DNA of 64,000 bases from Pukyongia sp963768085 (GCA_963768085.1 CAVYGO010000003.1:1674001-1738000), one strand, 5' to 3'; shown: positions 51,926 through 61,080, numbered from the stretch's first letter. Made by a program: numbers and translations. Notes: generated by a model from the letters alone, not told the origin.

Positions 51926-52756
51926 TTAATTATGAATGACAAGTAAAGGTACTTCAGTGCTATAACTTATCCTTGACGTATCAGAGCCATGAATGAATCT
52001 GTCGAGGAAGGACTTCTGTTCCACTAGAATGCAGTGCATATCAACTTTTATCAATTGGGTAAATGAGCTAATAGCCATCGGAACCGGAATGTCTTCGAGA
52101 TAATGATGGCGGATCGCTGTGTTGGGGAAACGTTTTAAAACCTCTGCTTCGGTCTTATCAATATCTGTTATCGCGGTATTGGTTATGTGTAAGACATGCA
52201 ATGAGAGATCGTATAAACTTAGTGTTTCAAAAAGCGGTTCGAGAGCATCAATTGAAGGATATTGTTCTGCAATCACTGTTAGCATTACTTTCTTAAGAGA
52301 TTTGAAGTGATAACCCTCAGGAATTGCCAGTACCGGACACTTTATGTTCCGTATCACCTGTAGCGTATTACTTCCGAAGATAGCTTCTTTAGCTCCACTG
52401 GCTCCGTTGGTTCCCATTATTATAAGATCTATCTCTTTTGCTAACACAGTTTGGGCAATAGCATCGATGAATACATCGAAATCAAATATAACTTCGAAGT
52501 TAAAAGCCTCATCTGCATAGGTTTCCCGATATTGTGATACCAGATTATTTAGTTTTTCTTTATTGTCACCTGAAATTGCTTCGTGTATTGAAGTACCCGG
52601 AGATGCGGTCATAAGGTCATCCATAATATATTCTGATGACTTCTGAATATTCAGAACCACAAAGTTGACTTCCGTTCCTTTGAAATATTTCATGGCATAA
52701 TCCATCGCATGGTATGAATTCTTAGAGAAATCAGTAGGTAATAATACGTTTTTCAT
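51926..52756 (-). CDS. Universal stress protein with degenerate second domain
   Basis: A 276-residue tandem Usp (KNVLLPTDFSKNSYHAMDYA). The first-domain loop GTNGASGAKEAIFGSNTLQV is intact. The second domain has VEQKSFLDRFIHGSDTSRI and VPLLVIHN. It is the seventh usp of the island and the only one on the minus strand, convergent with the dehydrogenase gene (1 bp between the stops). Confidence 0.92.
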   Translation of the reverse strand: MKNVLLPTDFSKNSYHAMDYAMKYFKGTEVNFVVLNIQKSSEYIMDDLMTASPGTSIHEAISGDNKEKLNNLVSQYRETYADEAFNFEVIFDFDVFIDAIAQTVLAKEIDLIIMGTNGASGAKEAIFGSNTLQVIRNIKCPVLAIPEGYHFKSLKKVMLTVIAEQYPSIDALEPLFETLSLYDLSLHVLHITNTAITDIDKTEAEVLKRFPNTAIRHHYLEDIPVPMAISSFTQLIKVDMHCILVEQKSFLDRFIHGSDTSRISYSTEVPLLVIHN

Positions 52757-52773
52757 AAATCCGGATTATGAAT

Positions 52774-52817
52774 TAAATATAAAGGATTCCTTCCTAAGTA
52801 TAACTGATTATTATCAA
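52774..52817 (-). promoter_or_regulatory. usp promoter (minus strand) with dyad at -41.5
   Basis: The dyad CTGAT-TATT-ATCAA is at 52804-52817 (core centre 52810.5). The minus-strand box TATATTTA (52781-52774, last G to A) begins 29.5 bp from the centre. The predicted start is near 52769, 13 bases before the ATG. No correctly spaced box serves the divergent methyltransferase gene. Confidence 0.72.
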
Positions 52818-52859
52818 TAACTATTTTCGATAAAAACTGTTTTACTGAAATACATTTCA

Positions 52860-53384
52860 TTGGTTACAGCCCTCTTGAATTTATTAGTTAAATTTAAAGC
52901 TGCTGTTAAACCTATATCTCCAATCGTGAAAAAAGATTTTGCCTTTGTCCTGGTTCAGTTCGCACTTTTTGCGCTGTACATCATAGATATTAATATCATC
53001 GATTATTCGATCGTTCTGCCCGACTGGCTTAAAATATTACTATTAATTACAGGATTATTGGCTGTATTAATCATTACATTAGGTATTATTCATCTGAAAG
53101 ATAGTCTCACTCCATTTCCCACTCCCAGGAAGAATTCCAGTTTAATTTCCCATGGAATTTACAGACATGTGAGGCATCCCATTTATACAGGTATCATCCT
53201 AATCACGTTTGCTTACGGATTATTTACCACTTCATTCACCAGACTAATAATTACTATCATTCTGTTTGTCGTATTTTACTTGAAATCGGATCTGGAAGAG
53301 AAGCTTCTTCTCCAAAAGTTTCCCGAATACAAAGACTATCAAAAGTTCACGGGACGCTTTTTCCCCCGATTCGGAAAGAAATAG
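52860..53384 (+). CDS. Isoprenylcysteine carboxylmethyltransferase-family membrane protein
   Basis: A protein of up to 174 residues with about four hydrophobic segments and the family signature GIYRHVRHPIYTGIILITFA, then DLEEKLLLQKFPEYKDYQKF. Bacterial members are SAM-dependent membrane methyltransferases with mostly unknown substrates. There is no ATG near the start: the frame opens with TTG at 52860, and a GTG farther in (before KKDFAFVLVQF) is the alternative. Confidence 0.8.
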   Translation: MVTALLNLLVKFKAAVKPISPIVKKDFAFVLVQFALFALYIIDINIIDYSIVLPDWLKILLLITGLLAVLIITLGIIHLKDSLTPFPTPRKNSSLISHGIYRHVRHPIYTGIILITFAYGLFTTSFTRLIITIILFVVFYLKSDLEEKLLLQKFPEYKDYQKFTGRFFPRFGKK

Positions 53385-53485
53385 TAACTCTTAATATATT
53401 GATGGTTTTTATTGATAACTTTTACTGTAAGGTTTTAACGAAAGTTACTACTTTTACTTTTTCGGAATTAAGTTAAAAAACGATT

Positions 53486-54448
53486 ATGTCAGATCAAATA
53501 GAAAGAGTAAAATGTCTTATTATAGGTTCGGGGCCAGCGGGGTATACAGCCGCGATTTATGCGGCCCGTGCCGACCTGAAACCGCTTCTTTATACCGGTA
53601 TGGAACCCGGGGGGCAATTGACAACAACCACTGAAGTTGACAACTTTCCCGGCTACCCGGAAGGTGTGGATGGTCCAACTATGATGGTGCAGCTGCAGCA
53701 ACAAGCTGAACGATTTGGAACCGTGGTACGTATTGGTATGGTTACTTCCGTTGAATTTAGTGATGAGGTTGGGGGAATTCACAAGGCTATTGTAGATAAT
53801 ACAACAGAAATTGAAGCTGAGACCGTGATTATTTCAACGGGTGCGACGGCAAGATATCTTGGTCTTCCCAGTGAGCAAAGACTTAGAGGTGGGGGTGTAT
53901 CGGCATGTGCAGTTTGTGATGGTTTCTTTTATAAGGGTCAGGATGTAGCCATTGTGGGTGGTGGAGATACTGCTGCCGAAGAAGCAACCTATCTCTCCAA
54001 TATATGTAATAAAGTGACCATGTTGGTGCGGCGGGACGTAATGCGTGCTTCCAAGGCAATGCAACATCGGGTCACAGCTGCTAAAAATATCGACCTTCGA
54101 TATAATTCTGAAGTTGATGAAGTTCTGGGTGACATGGTGGTTGAAGGACTCCGGATCAAGAACAATATAACCGGTGAAAAAGATGAAATCCCTATTACTG
54201 GTTTATTCATCGCGATAGGTCATACTCCGAATACAGGGATTTTCAAAGGGCAACTCGATATGGATGACACGGGTTATATAGTTACAGAAGGTAAAAGTAC
54301 CAAAACAAATAAGCCTGGAGTTTTTGCCAGCGGTGATGTTCAGGATAAGGAATACCGACAGGCAGTGACGGCTGCGGGAACAGGTTGTATGGCCGCATTA
54401 GATGCAGAGCGCTATCTGCAGACTATAGAAACCGAAGTAACCACTTAA
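53486..54448 (+). CDS. trxB: Thioredoxin reductase
   Basis: A 320-residue flavoenzyme. The FAD motif GSGPAGYTAAIYAARA is at 12-27, the redox-active CAVC lies in SACAVCDGFF (about 138-143), the NADPH motif is GGGDTAAEEATYL, and the C-terminal FAD contact is FASGDVQDKEYRQAVTAAG. It reduces thioredoxin, such as the one at 38100. No activator dyad is upstream. A terminator follows at 54468. Confidence 0.97.
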   Translation: MSDQIERVKCLIIGSGPAGYTAAIYAARADLKPLLYTGMEPGGQLTTTTEVDNFPGYPEGVDGPTMMVQLQQQAERFGTVVRIGMVTSVEFSDEVGGIHKAIVDNTTEIEAETVIISTGATARYLGLPSEQRLRGGGVSACAVCDGFFYKGQDVAIVGGGDTAAEEATYLSNICNKVTMLVRRDVMRASKAMQHRVTAAKNIDLRYNSEVDEVLGDMVVEGLRIKNNITGEKDEIPITGLFIAIGHTPNTGIFKGQLDMDDTGYIVTEGKSTKTNKPGVFASGDVQDKEYRQAVTAAGTGCMAALDAERYLQTIETEVTT

Positions 54449-54467
54449 TTAGGAAATAAGAATAAAA

Positions 54468-54504
54468 AAACCCGAAGCACTATGGACATTACCTCGGGTT
54501 TCAA
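54468..54504 (+). terminator. Terminator after trxB
   Basis: The stem AAACCCGA / TCGGGTTT (54468-54475 and 54494-54501) encloses an 18-base loop and lies between convergent genes, so it may act in both directions. Confidence 0.6.
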
Positions 54505-54528
54505 CTGGTTGGTTGGTGTTTCTTAAAA

Positions 54529-55248
54529 TTACATTTTATGTACACCACCCGTACTACCGCTATTATTGGAAACAGCAGCGGGATCTCCGTAATAGTGTAC
54601 ATCACCTCCGCTGGACGCTTCGGCTGTTAGTCGTTCTTTTACATTTACCTTAATATCGGCACCGCTGGATGCGTCGGCGTTGCAGGTTACTACCATTAAT
54701 TCCTTGGCATTCAGGTCACTGCCGCTGGATGCTTTCGCGCGCAGCGTAGTGGCTTTTCCTGATAATTTCATATCGCTTCCACTGCTGGTTTCGGCATATA
54801 CCTCCTTGGACAGGATTTCCAGCTCAAGATCGGCTCCACTGCTGGAATCGAGGTTGAGTGACTCGCTTTTTATAACAGAATTCCCAATCACATCGGCTCC
54901 ACTGCTGGCTTCAACACTGGTTAAACTTACATAGGTAACATGTACTTTTTTAGCTTTGGCCCTACCAATGTTCTGATTGGAACGGATACGGAGTTTGCCG
55001 CCTTCTACCTCGGTTTCAATGAGATCCATTAAGTTTTCATCGGCTTCGACCACTATCTTGTTCTCGGTTCCTTCAGTGAGGTAAACATCAATTCCGGCCG
55101 ATCCTTTTACTTTTGTAAAATCGGATACGTTGCGTTCTTCGGTCACCACATTTCCGTTACCGTCTACCTGGCCGATGCTAATATCGAAATTACAACTGCT
55201 TAAAGATACTGCTGCAACAAATGCGATTAATATACTGAGTGTTTTCAT
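54529..55248 (-). CDS. Head-GIN-domain (DUF2807) lipoprotein
   Basis: A 239-residue lipoprotein (signal ending AVSLSSC). The body is a right-handed parallel beta structure of about six repeats, each built around a SSG(A/S)D turn (EASSGADVIG, DSSSGADLEL, ETSSGSDMKL, KASSGSDLNA, DASSGADIKV, EASSGGDVHY). The family is common in Bacteroidota envelopes and has no known activity. It follows the PspC gene (29-bp gap) and probably belongs to the same PadR-controlled operon. Confidence 0.9.
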   Translation of the reverse strand: MKTLSILIAFVAAVSLSSCNFDISIGQVDGNGNVVTEERNVSDFTKVKGSAGIDVYLTEGTENKIVVEADENLMDLIETEVEGGKLRIRSNQNIGRAKAKKVHVTYVSLTSVEASSGADVIGNSVIKSESLNLDSSSGADLELEILSKEVYAETSSGSDMKLSGKATTLRAKASSGSDLNAKELMVVTCNADASSGADIKVNVKERLTAEASSGGDVHYYGDPAAVSNNSGSTGGVHKM

Positions 55249-55277
55249 GATTAATGAGATTTTCAGCCTTTCGGCAA

Positions 55278-57053
55278 TTAGTTGATTTGATTGTTATTGA
55301 TTTGTGTTGAATCTGTTTCTACGATTACTTCCTCGACAATTGGGGATACCGGATCAACAGTCGATCCTTCGGCTGCTTCTTCGAGTATAAATGTATTCCC
55401 ATCGTCATCGTCCAGGCTTTCAATTACATCCTGTTCCCATCCTTCAGCTTGGGTAGAAGTTTCTGATTTCATTTCCTCCTCAGGACAATCCAGACATTCT
55501 GTTTTATTCTTTAGAATACGAAGATATTGCCCTTCATCGCCGTTATTCAGAATATCTCTGGAAGATGAATAATTACGGTGGAATGAATAGGTGTTATCAT
55601 CAGCTATGAGAACTGAACCTTCCGGCAAGTACAAGATTAGGTCTATTTCCTGATCCTGATACTTATTATCGAAATCAGTAGTGAAATATCCATCAAGAAG
55701 TAGCGTGCCATTTTCGAATGAATAGTTGTATTCTATGGCTTCAGCTCTGCTTTTGGCATCATTATAGTTACTTCCCTTGGCATTTTTTTCTATCACCAGT
55801 TTCCCTGTTGGATCTGTTGAGGAACGGACTATGAGTCGGATATCGTTCGAATAGATGATTTTCTGATCATTCTCGTCGAATTCAATTCTTATTCCACCAC
55901 CTCTGTAGACATTGTAGCTATATCGATCGTCTGCTCTCATAGAAACGGCAAGGGTATCTCCCGGTACAATCTGCAATTCATTTTGGGTGATGAAATCACC
56001 GTTGTACGCCTGCTGTGTCGCCTGGCGCACACCGATGATTCCCAAACCAACTAAAGAGGCTACCCATAACACGAGTAATACTATTTTGGCTCTCGTCCCA
56101 ATGGATTTTAGATTGTTGATCAGGAGTTTTAAGCCTAATATGAATAGGACAAAGAATGGAATACCTATAGCCATTAATAATATAAGGGATAACAACCAGA
56201 TGGGTGTATTCGATGTATCTACTGCTGTGAAATAATCCAACAATTCTCCCTGTCCCCAGAGGTCAACTGAGCCGAGGGTGAAAAGTCCTACAATTAATCC
56301 TACAAGTGTGGATAGGGCGGTTATAATTAAGATAATACCGATAAATTTGACAAATATTTTAAGGATAGTAAGAAGGATATTTCCCAGGGCATCGAAGAAG
56401 CTTGTACCGCTACTCTTTACTTTCTCCCCGTATTTGTCATAGTCAGCGTTCTTTACCTTATCCGCGACAGTTTCATAACCTTCCTTGAACTTTTTTTCAA
56501 TATTCGATATATTCACAGGCTCCCCCGTCATTTTAAGTTTATCGGAGGTAGACTCCGCTGCCGGAACCAGGATCCAGAATAAAATATATATTACTATAAA
56601 GACTCCACTGGAGAATACGGTTAGAAGTACCCATAACAGACGTACCCAGATGGCGTCAAGTCCAAGATAATGTCCAAGACCAGAAGATACCCCTGCAATA
56701 AACTTGTTATCGATATCACGGAATAGTTGTTTGTATGAAGACCGTGTTTTTCTTTTAGCAGAGGTTGGAGCATCTTCAAAGATCTCTTCATCTACCATAT
56801 AGTCTTCGGGCTGACCCATTACTCCGATCACCTCGTCTAGTTCTTTCACTGAGATTACCTGCGAATTATTTTCGATTTTTTCAGAAAACAGCTCAGCTAT
56901 ACGGGCTTCAATATCCCGTAAGATCTCGTCACTTCCCTGCGGATCTGAGAGGGATCTTTTTATCGCCTCCAGATAGCGTTGTAGTTTGGCATAGGCGTCT
57001 TCATCGATGTGGAAGAAAGTACCTGCTAAATTTATGTTTACTGTTTTTTTCAT
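55278..57053 (-). CDS. PspC-domain multi-span membrane protein
   Basis: A 591-residue protein. An N-terminal soluble region (1-90, INLAGTFFHIDEDAYAKL and IEARIAELFSEKI) is followed by a PspC domain (about 108-170, NKFIAGVSSGLGHYLGLDAI plus a membrane helix). Three to four more membrane segments (about 235-350) and a large C-terminal periplasmic beta domain follow. Proteins of this layout are thought to respond to envelope stress. It overlaps the padR gene by 4 bp. Confidence 0.9.
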   Translation of the reverse strand: MKKTVNINLAGTFFHIDEDAYAKLQRYLEAIKRSLSDPQGSDEILRDIEARIAELFSEKIENNSQVISVKELDEVIGVMGQPEDYMVDEEIFEDAPTSAKRKTRSSYKQLFRDIDNKFIAGVSSGLGHYLGLDAIWVRLLWVLLTVFSSGVFIVIYILFWILVPAAESTSDKLKMTGEPVNISNIEKKFKEGYETVADKVKNADYDKYGEKVKSSGTSFFDALGNILLTILKIFVKFIGIILIITALSTLVGLIVGLFTLGSVDLWGQGELLDYFTAVDTSNTPIWLLSLILLMAIGIPFFVLFILGLKLLINNLKSIGTRAKIVLLVLWVASLVGLGIIGVRQATQQAYNGDFITQNELQIVPGDTLAVSMRADDRYSYNVYRGGGIRIEFDENDQKIIYSNDIRLIVRSSTDPTGKLVIEKNAKGSNYNDAKSRAEAIEYNYSFENGTLLLDGYFTTDFDNKYQDQEIDLILYLPEGSVLIADDNTYSFHRNYSSSRDILNNGDEGQYLRILKNKTECLDCPEEEMKSETSTQAEGWEQDVIESLDDDDGNTFILEEAAEGSTVDPVSPIVEEVIVETDSTQINNNQIN

Positions 57054-57388
57054 TTTTTAATTGTTTCGCTGGTTACTCGGTTAACAGCCTTTTGCAAATC
57101 GCTCCAGGTTGAATTCAATTCATTTAAAAATATTTTACCGGTTTCGGTAAGTTCATAATACTTGCGAGGTGGCCCACTGGTGGACTCTTCCCATCGATAC
57201 GACAGCAAACCAGCATTTTTAAGGCGGGTGAGCAGGGGATAAATGGTTCCTTCTACCACAAGCATTTTAGCGTCTTTAAGTGTTTCCAGAATATCAGACG
57301 TATACGCTTCTCCATCTTTAAGGATGGATAGGATACAATATTCCAGAACCCCTTTTCGCATTTGTGCTTTTGTGTTTTCGATCTTCAT
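57050..57388 (-). CDS. PadR-family transcriptional repressor
   Basis: A 112-residue winged-helix protein (KGVLEYCILSILKDGEAYTS; GTIYPLLTRLKNAGLL; SGPPRKYYELTETGKIFL). PadR repressors usually control their own operon together with membrane-stress or efflux genes. The 4-bp overlap with the PspC gene makes that operon the obvious target. It lies 12 bp downstream of the small 56-residue frame. Confidence 0.92.
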   Translation of the reverse strand: MKIENTKAQMRKGVLEYCILSILKDGEAYTSDILETLKDAKMLVVEGTIYPLLTRLKNAGLLSYRWEESTSGPPRKYYELTETGKIFLNELNSTWSDLQKAVNRVTSETIKK

Positions 57389-57400
57389 CTTTTACTTGAT

Positions 57401-57571
57401 TTATTGAGATAACTGTTCGTTTTCGATAATGAAATGCAAGTTCATATCTTGAATATTTTGCTGGCATTGCATGATCTGAGCCTCCGGCATTTCCGGCACA
57501 TTGCGAATAACACCGGTCATTGATAACAGACTAGCTGCGATGGCGATAACTAAATTAATTAGAGTGCTCAT
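57401..57571 (-). CDS. Possible small membrane protein, 56 residues
   Basis: A short frame starting MSTLINLVIAIAASLLSMTG (one hydrophobic segment) and continuing VPEMPEAQIMQCQQN. Its ATG overlaps the end of the DUF4870 gene by 17 bp and its stop is 12 bp before padR, filling an otherwise empty gap in a tight operon. No homology is recognised. The position and hydrophobic start favour a real gene, but the frame is short. Confidence 0.4.
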   Translation of the reverse strand: MSTLINLVIAIAASLLSMTGVIRNVPEMPEAQIMQCQQNIQDMNLHFIIENEQLSQ

Positions 57572-58055
57572 GAGTTGATTGATTTATGATGTTCGTTTTT
57601 AAAAAAGGGATACAAAGCGGATATTTATATAGCTCGCCTCGGGCAGCTTTCATTGTTGCACTAATTACGGCGTATAATTCAAATAAGAATAGTCCGAATA
57701 GTAATAGTGCTACTATGCTGAATAAGATCACAAATCCTGAAAGATTTGTCGCATTACTCACCGATACATGATCCACTGTGTGCTCGATAGCGTCCACTAA
57801 GGAAATGAAATCGGTTGCAAATATCAGAAAGAAAGGAATACATAATAATCCAATGATTAATGCATATACCAGGATACTTAACTGAAAATTAACTGCCTGC
57901 CTTCCGTGTTCGTCTACAAATGATTTATCTTTATTAAAAGACCAAAGTATAAGCGGAACGAAAAAGTTTCCGAAAGGGAAAAAGAACTTCGAAAAAGTGC
58001 TTAAGTGAATAAGTGCACCTAATTGTTTTTGATTTTCTGATATGTTTGGTTCCAT
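57555..58055 (-). CDS. DUF4870-domain membrane protein
   Basis: A 166-residue protein with about three membrane segments. It has the family opening QLGALIHLSTFSKFFFPFGN followed by LILWSFNKDKSFVDEHGRQA and VNFQLSILVY. The function is unknown; members often sit with PspC and PadR genes. It heads the leftward operon DUF4870 - (56 aa) - padR - pspC - DUF2807. Confidence 0.85.
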   Translation of the reverse strand: MEPNISENQKQLGALIHLSTFSKFFFPFGNFFVPLILWSFNKDKSFVDEHGRQAVNFQLSILVYALIIGLLCIPFFLIFATDFISLVDAIEHTVDHVSVSNATNLSGFVILFSIVALLLFGLFLFELYAVISATMKAARGELYKYPLCIPFLKTNIINQSTHEHSN

Positions 58056-58187
58056 GATTGATTATCTTCTTATGCAAATATATGTCTAAAAGAAGGTATT
58101 ATGTTACGCCTAGTACTAAAATTTAACATAACATTAACACAATATCAAGTCTTATAATTTGAATATCTTTACATAAAAATTCTTAAG

Positions 58188-58646
58188 ATGCCATTGAAAC
58201 CCCGTGATATCAACACTTTTATACTATTTAAACTTCCGGCAGCTTATTTTACGGGAGTACGTACAAAAACGATTTCAGAAGTGCAGTGTACTACCTCCGT
58301 ACGATACCGTTGGATAAATCAGAACCCATTCAAATCCATATTTTGGGCAGTGCAGGGGATGGCTGCCGAACTCAGTACAGGGGCACTCGTGATGTCGTAT
58401 ATTAAGGATAGCGGGAAACCCATTTCAATGCTGGTGGCCAACAATAAAGCGAATTTTTCCAAAAAAGCCACAGGCAGGATCACATTTACCTGTGAGGATG
58501 GATTGAAGATACGGACAACGATCGAGAACGCCATAGAAACCGGTGAAGGACGCACCTGTTGGATGCATGCCACAGGAAGGAATAAAGAAGGTATAATAGT
58601 TTCGGAATTCGATTTTGAATGGACTGTTAAGTTGAAAAACAACTAG
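58188..58646 (+). CDS. DUF4442 (thioesterase-like hotdog) protein
   Basis: A 152-residue protein of the hotdog-fold DUF4442 family (FKLPAAYFTGVRTKTISEVQ; SIFWAVQGMAAELSTGALVM; TRNK-like N-terminal features lacking). A thioesterase role is inferred from the fold only. It stands alone, divergent from the DUF4870 operon. Confidence 0.75.
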   Translation: MPLKPRDINTFILFKLPAAYFTGVRTKTISEVQCTTSVRYRWINQNPFKSIFWAVQGMAAELSTGALVMSYIKDSGKPISMLVANNKANFSKKATGRITFTCEDGLKIRTTIENAIETGEGRTCWMHATGRNKEGIIVSEFDFEWTVKLKNN

Positions 58647-58780
58647 TTACAATTCCTAATAGTTAAAAAAATACTAATTGTGAAAATAAAGTTCGAGAAT
58701 TTTTGTTATCTTCAAGCAGTCTAATTTAAATCAATTGCTTATCGAATAATACTACATAACCTAATTATAATAGTTTAACT

Positions 58781-58978
58781 ATGGCTAGAGCAATGTTCGA
58801 TTACACCAAAGCCGTCTTAAAAAAAGTAAGTTTTGATGTAAATTTGTTCTGTAGAGAGTTGAAAAAAGCGATGAAAAGACTCCTCCCTTACGAGATAGAG
58901 GAATTAAAGATCTGGGTCGATGCTCTTGTTAAACAGAACCCCCAATTAAATCAATGTTTAATCCTCCTAAACCCATAA
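58781..58978 (+). CDS. Small protein of unknown function, 65 residues
   Basis: A short, mostly helical basic protein (MARAMFDYTKAVLKKVSFDV; FCRELKKAMKRLLPYEIEEL). It has its own upstream gap (135 bp) and ends at a strong terminator, which supports it as a real gene. I do not recognise a characterised family. Confidence 0.65.
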   Translation: MARAMFDYTKAVLKKVSFDVNLFCRELKKAMKRLLPYEIEELKIWVDALVKQNPQLNQCLILLNP

Positions 58979-59010
58979 AAAAAGTCCCGTGAAAGCGGGA
59001 CTTTTTTAGT
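58979..59010 (+). terminator. Terminator between the 65-residue gene and oxyR
   Basis: The stem AAAGTCCCG / CGGGACTTT (58981-58989 and 58996-59004) with a six-base loop and flanking A and T runs can act in both directions between convergent genes. Confidence 0.85.
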
Positions 59011-59015
59011 ATATA

Positions 59016-59957
59016 TTATTTTGTGGGAGGTATGATCTTAACATCCTGAAAGGCAATCGCACCTCGCACTACCGCCGCAATAAGATCATACATAGCATTG
59101 ATGATCTGCATTTTTAATTCACTTTTACTATATATGATACTCACTTCCCTGGCTGGTGGTGGTTCCGTAAAATAGCGAAGATTACTCTTTTGAGCTTCCG
59201 AAATATCTGAAGTATTGAGATAAGGCAATAAGGTCATCCCAAGTCCTTCATCGGACAGTTTTATTAAGGTCTCAAAACTTCCACTTTCCAGTTGAAAACT
59301 GTCACTTCCTCCTAACTTCGAGGATTTACAAAGGTTTATCACCCCATCCCTGAAACAATGCCCGTCCTCCAGAAGAAGTATGTCCTCAATATCGAGATCG
59401 GTACGTTCGATCTTCTTCTTTTCTGAAAGTCGATGACTTGGTGGAATATATCCTACAAAGGGCTCGTAATACAGGACGCGCTCCTTGATCTTTTCGTGGT
59501 ACAGAGGCGTAGCAGCAATGGCGGCATCCAGGTGTCCATCAATGATCTTGGAAATGATCTCATCGGTTGTAAGCTCCTCGATCTTCAAGTGAACCTTTGG
59601 ATATTTGTTGGTAAAATTTCGAAGGAACATAGGAAGCAGGGTTGGCATAACGGTGGGAATTATACCCAGTTTGAACTCACCTCCGATAAATCCTTTTTCC
59701 TGATCTACCACGTCCTGCATACGTTCGGCCTCATTCACAATACTTCGCGCCTGATTTACAATTTTATTTCCTACCGTGGTAAGCTCAATGGGTTTCTTAC
59801 TACGGTCGAATATCTGTATGTCCAATTCCTCTTCCAGCTTCTGAATTTGCATACTCAACGTAGGCTGTGTGACAAAAGTCTTCTCAGCCGCTTTGGTGAA
59901 ATTCTTGTGTTCAGCTACCGCAAGAACATATTTTAATTGCGTTATTGTCATATACAA
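59016..59957 (-). CDS. oxyR: Peroxide-sensing LysR regulator OxyR
   Basis: A 313-residue LysR protein. The N-terminal winged helix reads TQLKYVLAVAEHKNFTKAAE and FVTQPTLSMQIQKLEEEL. The regulatory domain carries GHCFRDGVINLCK, whose two cysteines, nine residues apart, match the H2O2-reactive Cys199/Cys208 pair of OxyR. It probably activates catalase and peroxiredoxin genes elsewhere. The start could be the second Met (59951). Confidence 0.92.
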   Translation of the reverse strand: MYMTITQLKYVLAVAEHKNFTKAAEKTFVTQPTLSMQIQKLEEELDIQIFDRSKKPIELTTVGNKIVNQARSIVNEAERMQDVVDQEKGFIGGEFKLGIIPTVMPTLLPMFLRNFTNKYPKVHLKIEELTTDEIISKIIDGHLDAAIAATPLYHEKIKERVLYYEPFVGYIPPSHRLSEKKKIERTDLDIEDILLLEDGHCFRDGVINLCKSSKLGGSDSFQLESGSFETLIKLSDEGLGMTLLPYLNTSDISEAQKSNLRYFTEPPPAREVSIIYSKSELKMQIINAMYDLIAAVVRGAIAFQDVKIIPPTK

Positions 59958-60004
59958 AATTTATATAAAATTAATAAATAATATTTAAAACCTATTGATA
60001 TAGA

Positions 60005-60032
60005 CAAAAAAACCGCCGGGATTTCCGGCGGT
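60005..60032 (-). terminator. Terminator of the DUF2141 gene
   Basis: The perfect stem ACCGCCGG / CCGGCGGT (60012-60019 and 60025-60032) with a five-base loop is followed, on the minus strand, by a run of seven T. It lies 22 bp after the DUF2141 stop and before the oxyR promoter. Confidence 0.85.
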
Positions 60033-60053
60033 CATACTATGATAAGCATATAT

Positions 60054-60494
60054 TCACATTATGATATCCAGGGTGAGTGGTTGGTTGTCCACTTCAAATT
60101 TCGCATCGTTCCACATAGGTGGTCCCATGCTCATTACATTATTCGAAACGCCATACATTTCAGTGGGCATTCCATTCTCATCGAAATCCATTTGCTTGTT
60201 GCCATTTAAATCGTGAAGCAATGTGATGGCATAGGTTCCCGGTGCTACATTGATAAAGGTGACTGTGGCTTTCCCGTCTATGATCTCAGCTACCAGTCCC
60301 TGTACTGGTGCCGCAGACATAAAATTTTCTTCTGTATATAATCCAAAAATTACGTTTCCTTTATCGCTGGATACAGGGACGTTTACGGTAATGGTAGTAC
60401 CTTCCGATACAACGGTATCGGTACTTGATTCATTTTGCGCATTAATTATTAAGCTTGTGAAGGCCAGTGTGATGGTAATTAGAATTGTTTTCAT
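60054..60494 (-). CDS. DUF2141-domain secreted protein
   Basis: A 146-residue protein, started at the ATG 60494, where a proper signal peptide begins (MKTILITITLAFTSLIINAQ). The beta-sandwich DUF2141 domain shows KGNVIFGLYTEENFMSAAPV, APGTYAITLLHDLNGNKQMD and the closing GPPMWNDAKFEV. It is probably periplasmic; its function is unknown. The family is widespread in Bacteroidota. Confidence 0.85.
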   Translation of the reverse strand: MKTILITITLAFTSLIINAQNESSTDTVVSEGTTITVNVPVSSDKGNVIFGLYTEENFMSAAPVQGLVAEIIDGKATVTFINVAPGTYAITLLHDLNGNKQMDFDENGMPTEMYGVSNNVMSMGPPMWNDAKFEVDNQPLTLDIIM

Positions 60495-60608
60495 GATATT
60501 GCGTTTAAAGTGATTTAGATTATTTGAACACTTCAAAAGTGAAAAGAAATCATCCCTTTACCGAAAAAGAATTACCGAGTTGTAATTTTCTTATACCGAA
60601 CTGTAACT

Positions 60609-61043
60609 TCATGATCCTTTTAGTTTGAAAACAGGTGCGTAGCTCTTTAAATGCCAGAGGATAAGGTAGAGATTCGCCAATAACATCAGAGAGGTTATTA
60701 CCGGCGTTCCTTTCATATTTAGTGAAACAGAGACGAGGAAAATATTTAATGTGATGGGCAGGATCAATAATGGACTAAGTCTTTTCAACCACGGGGTCAT
60801 TAAAAGAATTCCCGCAAGGATCTGGAAGTAACCGATGAAATTCCAGTAGAAACCTGTTACATACATTCCTTCAAAGAAGAGACCTACAGGATTCTCTACA
60901 GGAAGTTGTGTAAACCTCACACCGGGCATTTTCCTCAGACCGGAAGTAATAAAAGTAAGGCCCAGGGTAATTTTCAGAAACCAATAGAATATTCTGAAAA
61001 TACGTATAGATTTTATGGTATCAATAATGTGAGTAAGTGTCAT
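60609..61043 (-). CDS. DoxX-family membrane protein
   Basis: A 144-residue protein with four membrane segments and the DoxX-like opening WFLKITLGLTFITSGLRKMP, then FYWNFIGYFQILAGILLMTP. The role is unknown; relatives are linked to redox or thiosulfate metabolism. It is upstream of the DUF2141 gene on the same strand. Confidence 0.75.
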   Translation of the reverse strand: MTLTHIIDTIKSIRIFRIFYWFLKITLGLTFITSGLRKMPGVRFTQLPVENPVGLFFEGMYVTGFYWNFIGYFQILAGILLMTPWLKRLSPLLILPITLNIFLVSVSLNMKGTPVITSLMLLANLYLILWHLKSYAPVFKLKGS

Positions 61044-61080
61044 TTTAATTATGACGAGTTAACGCCTGATTTGTAACGAA

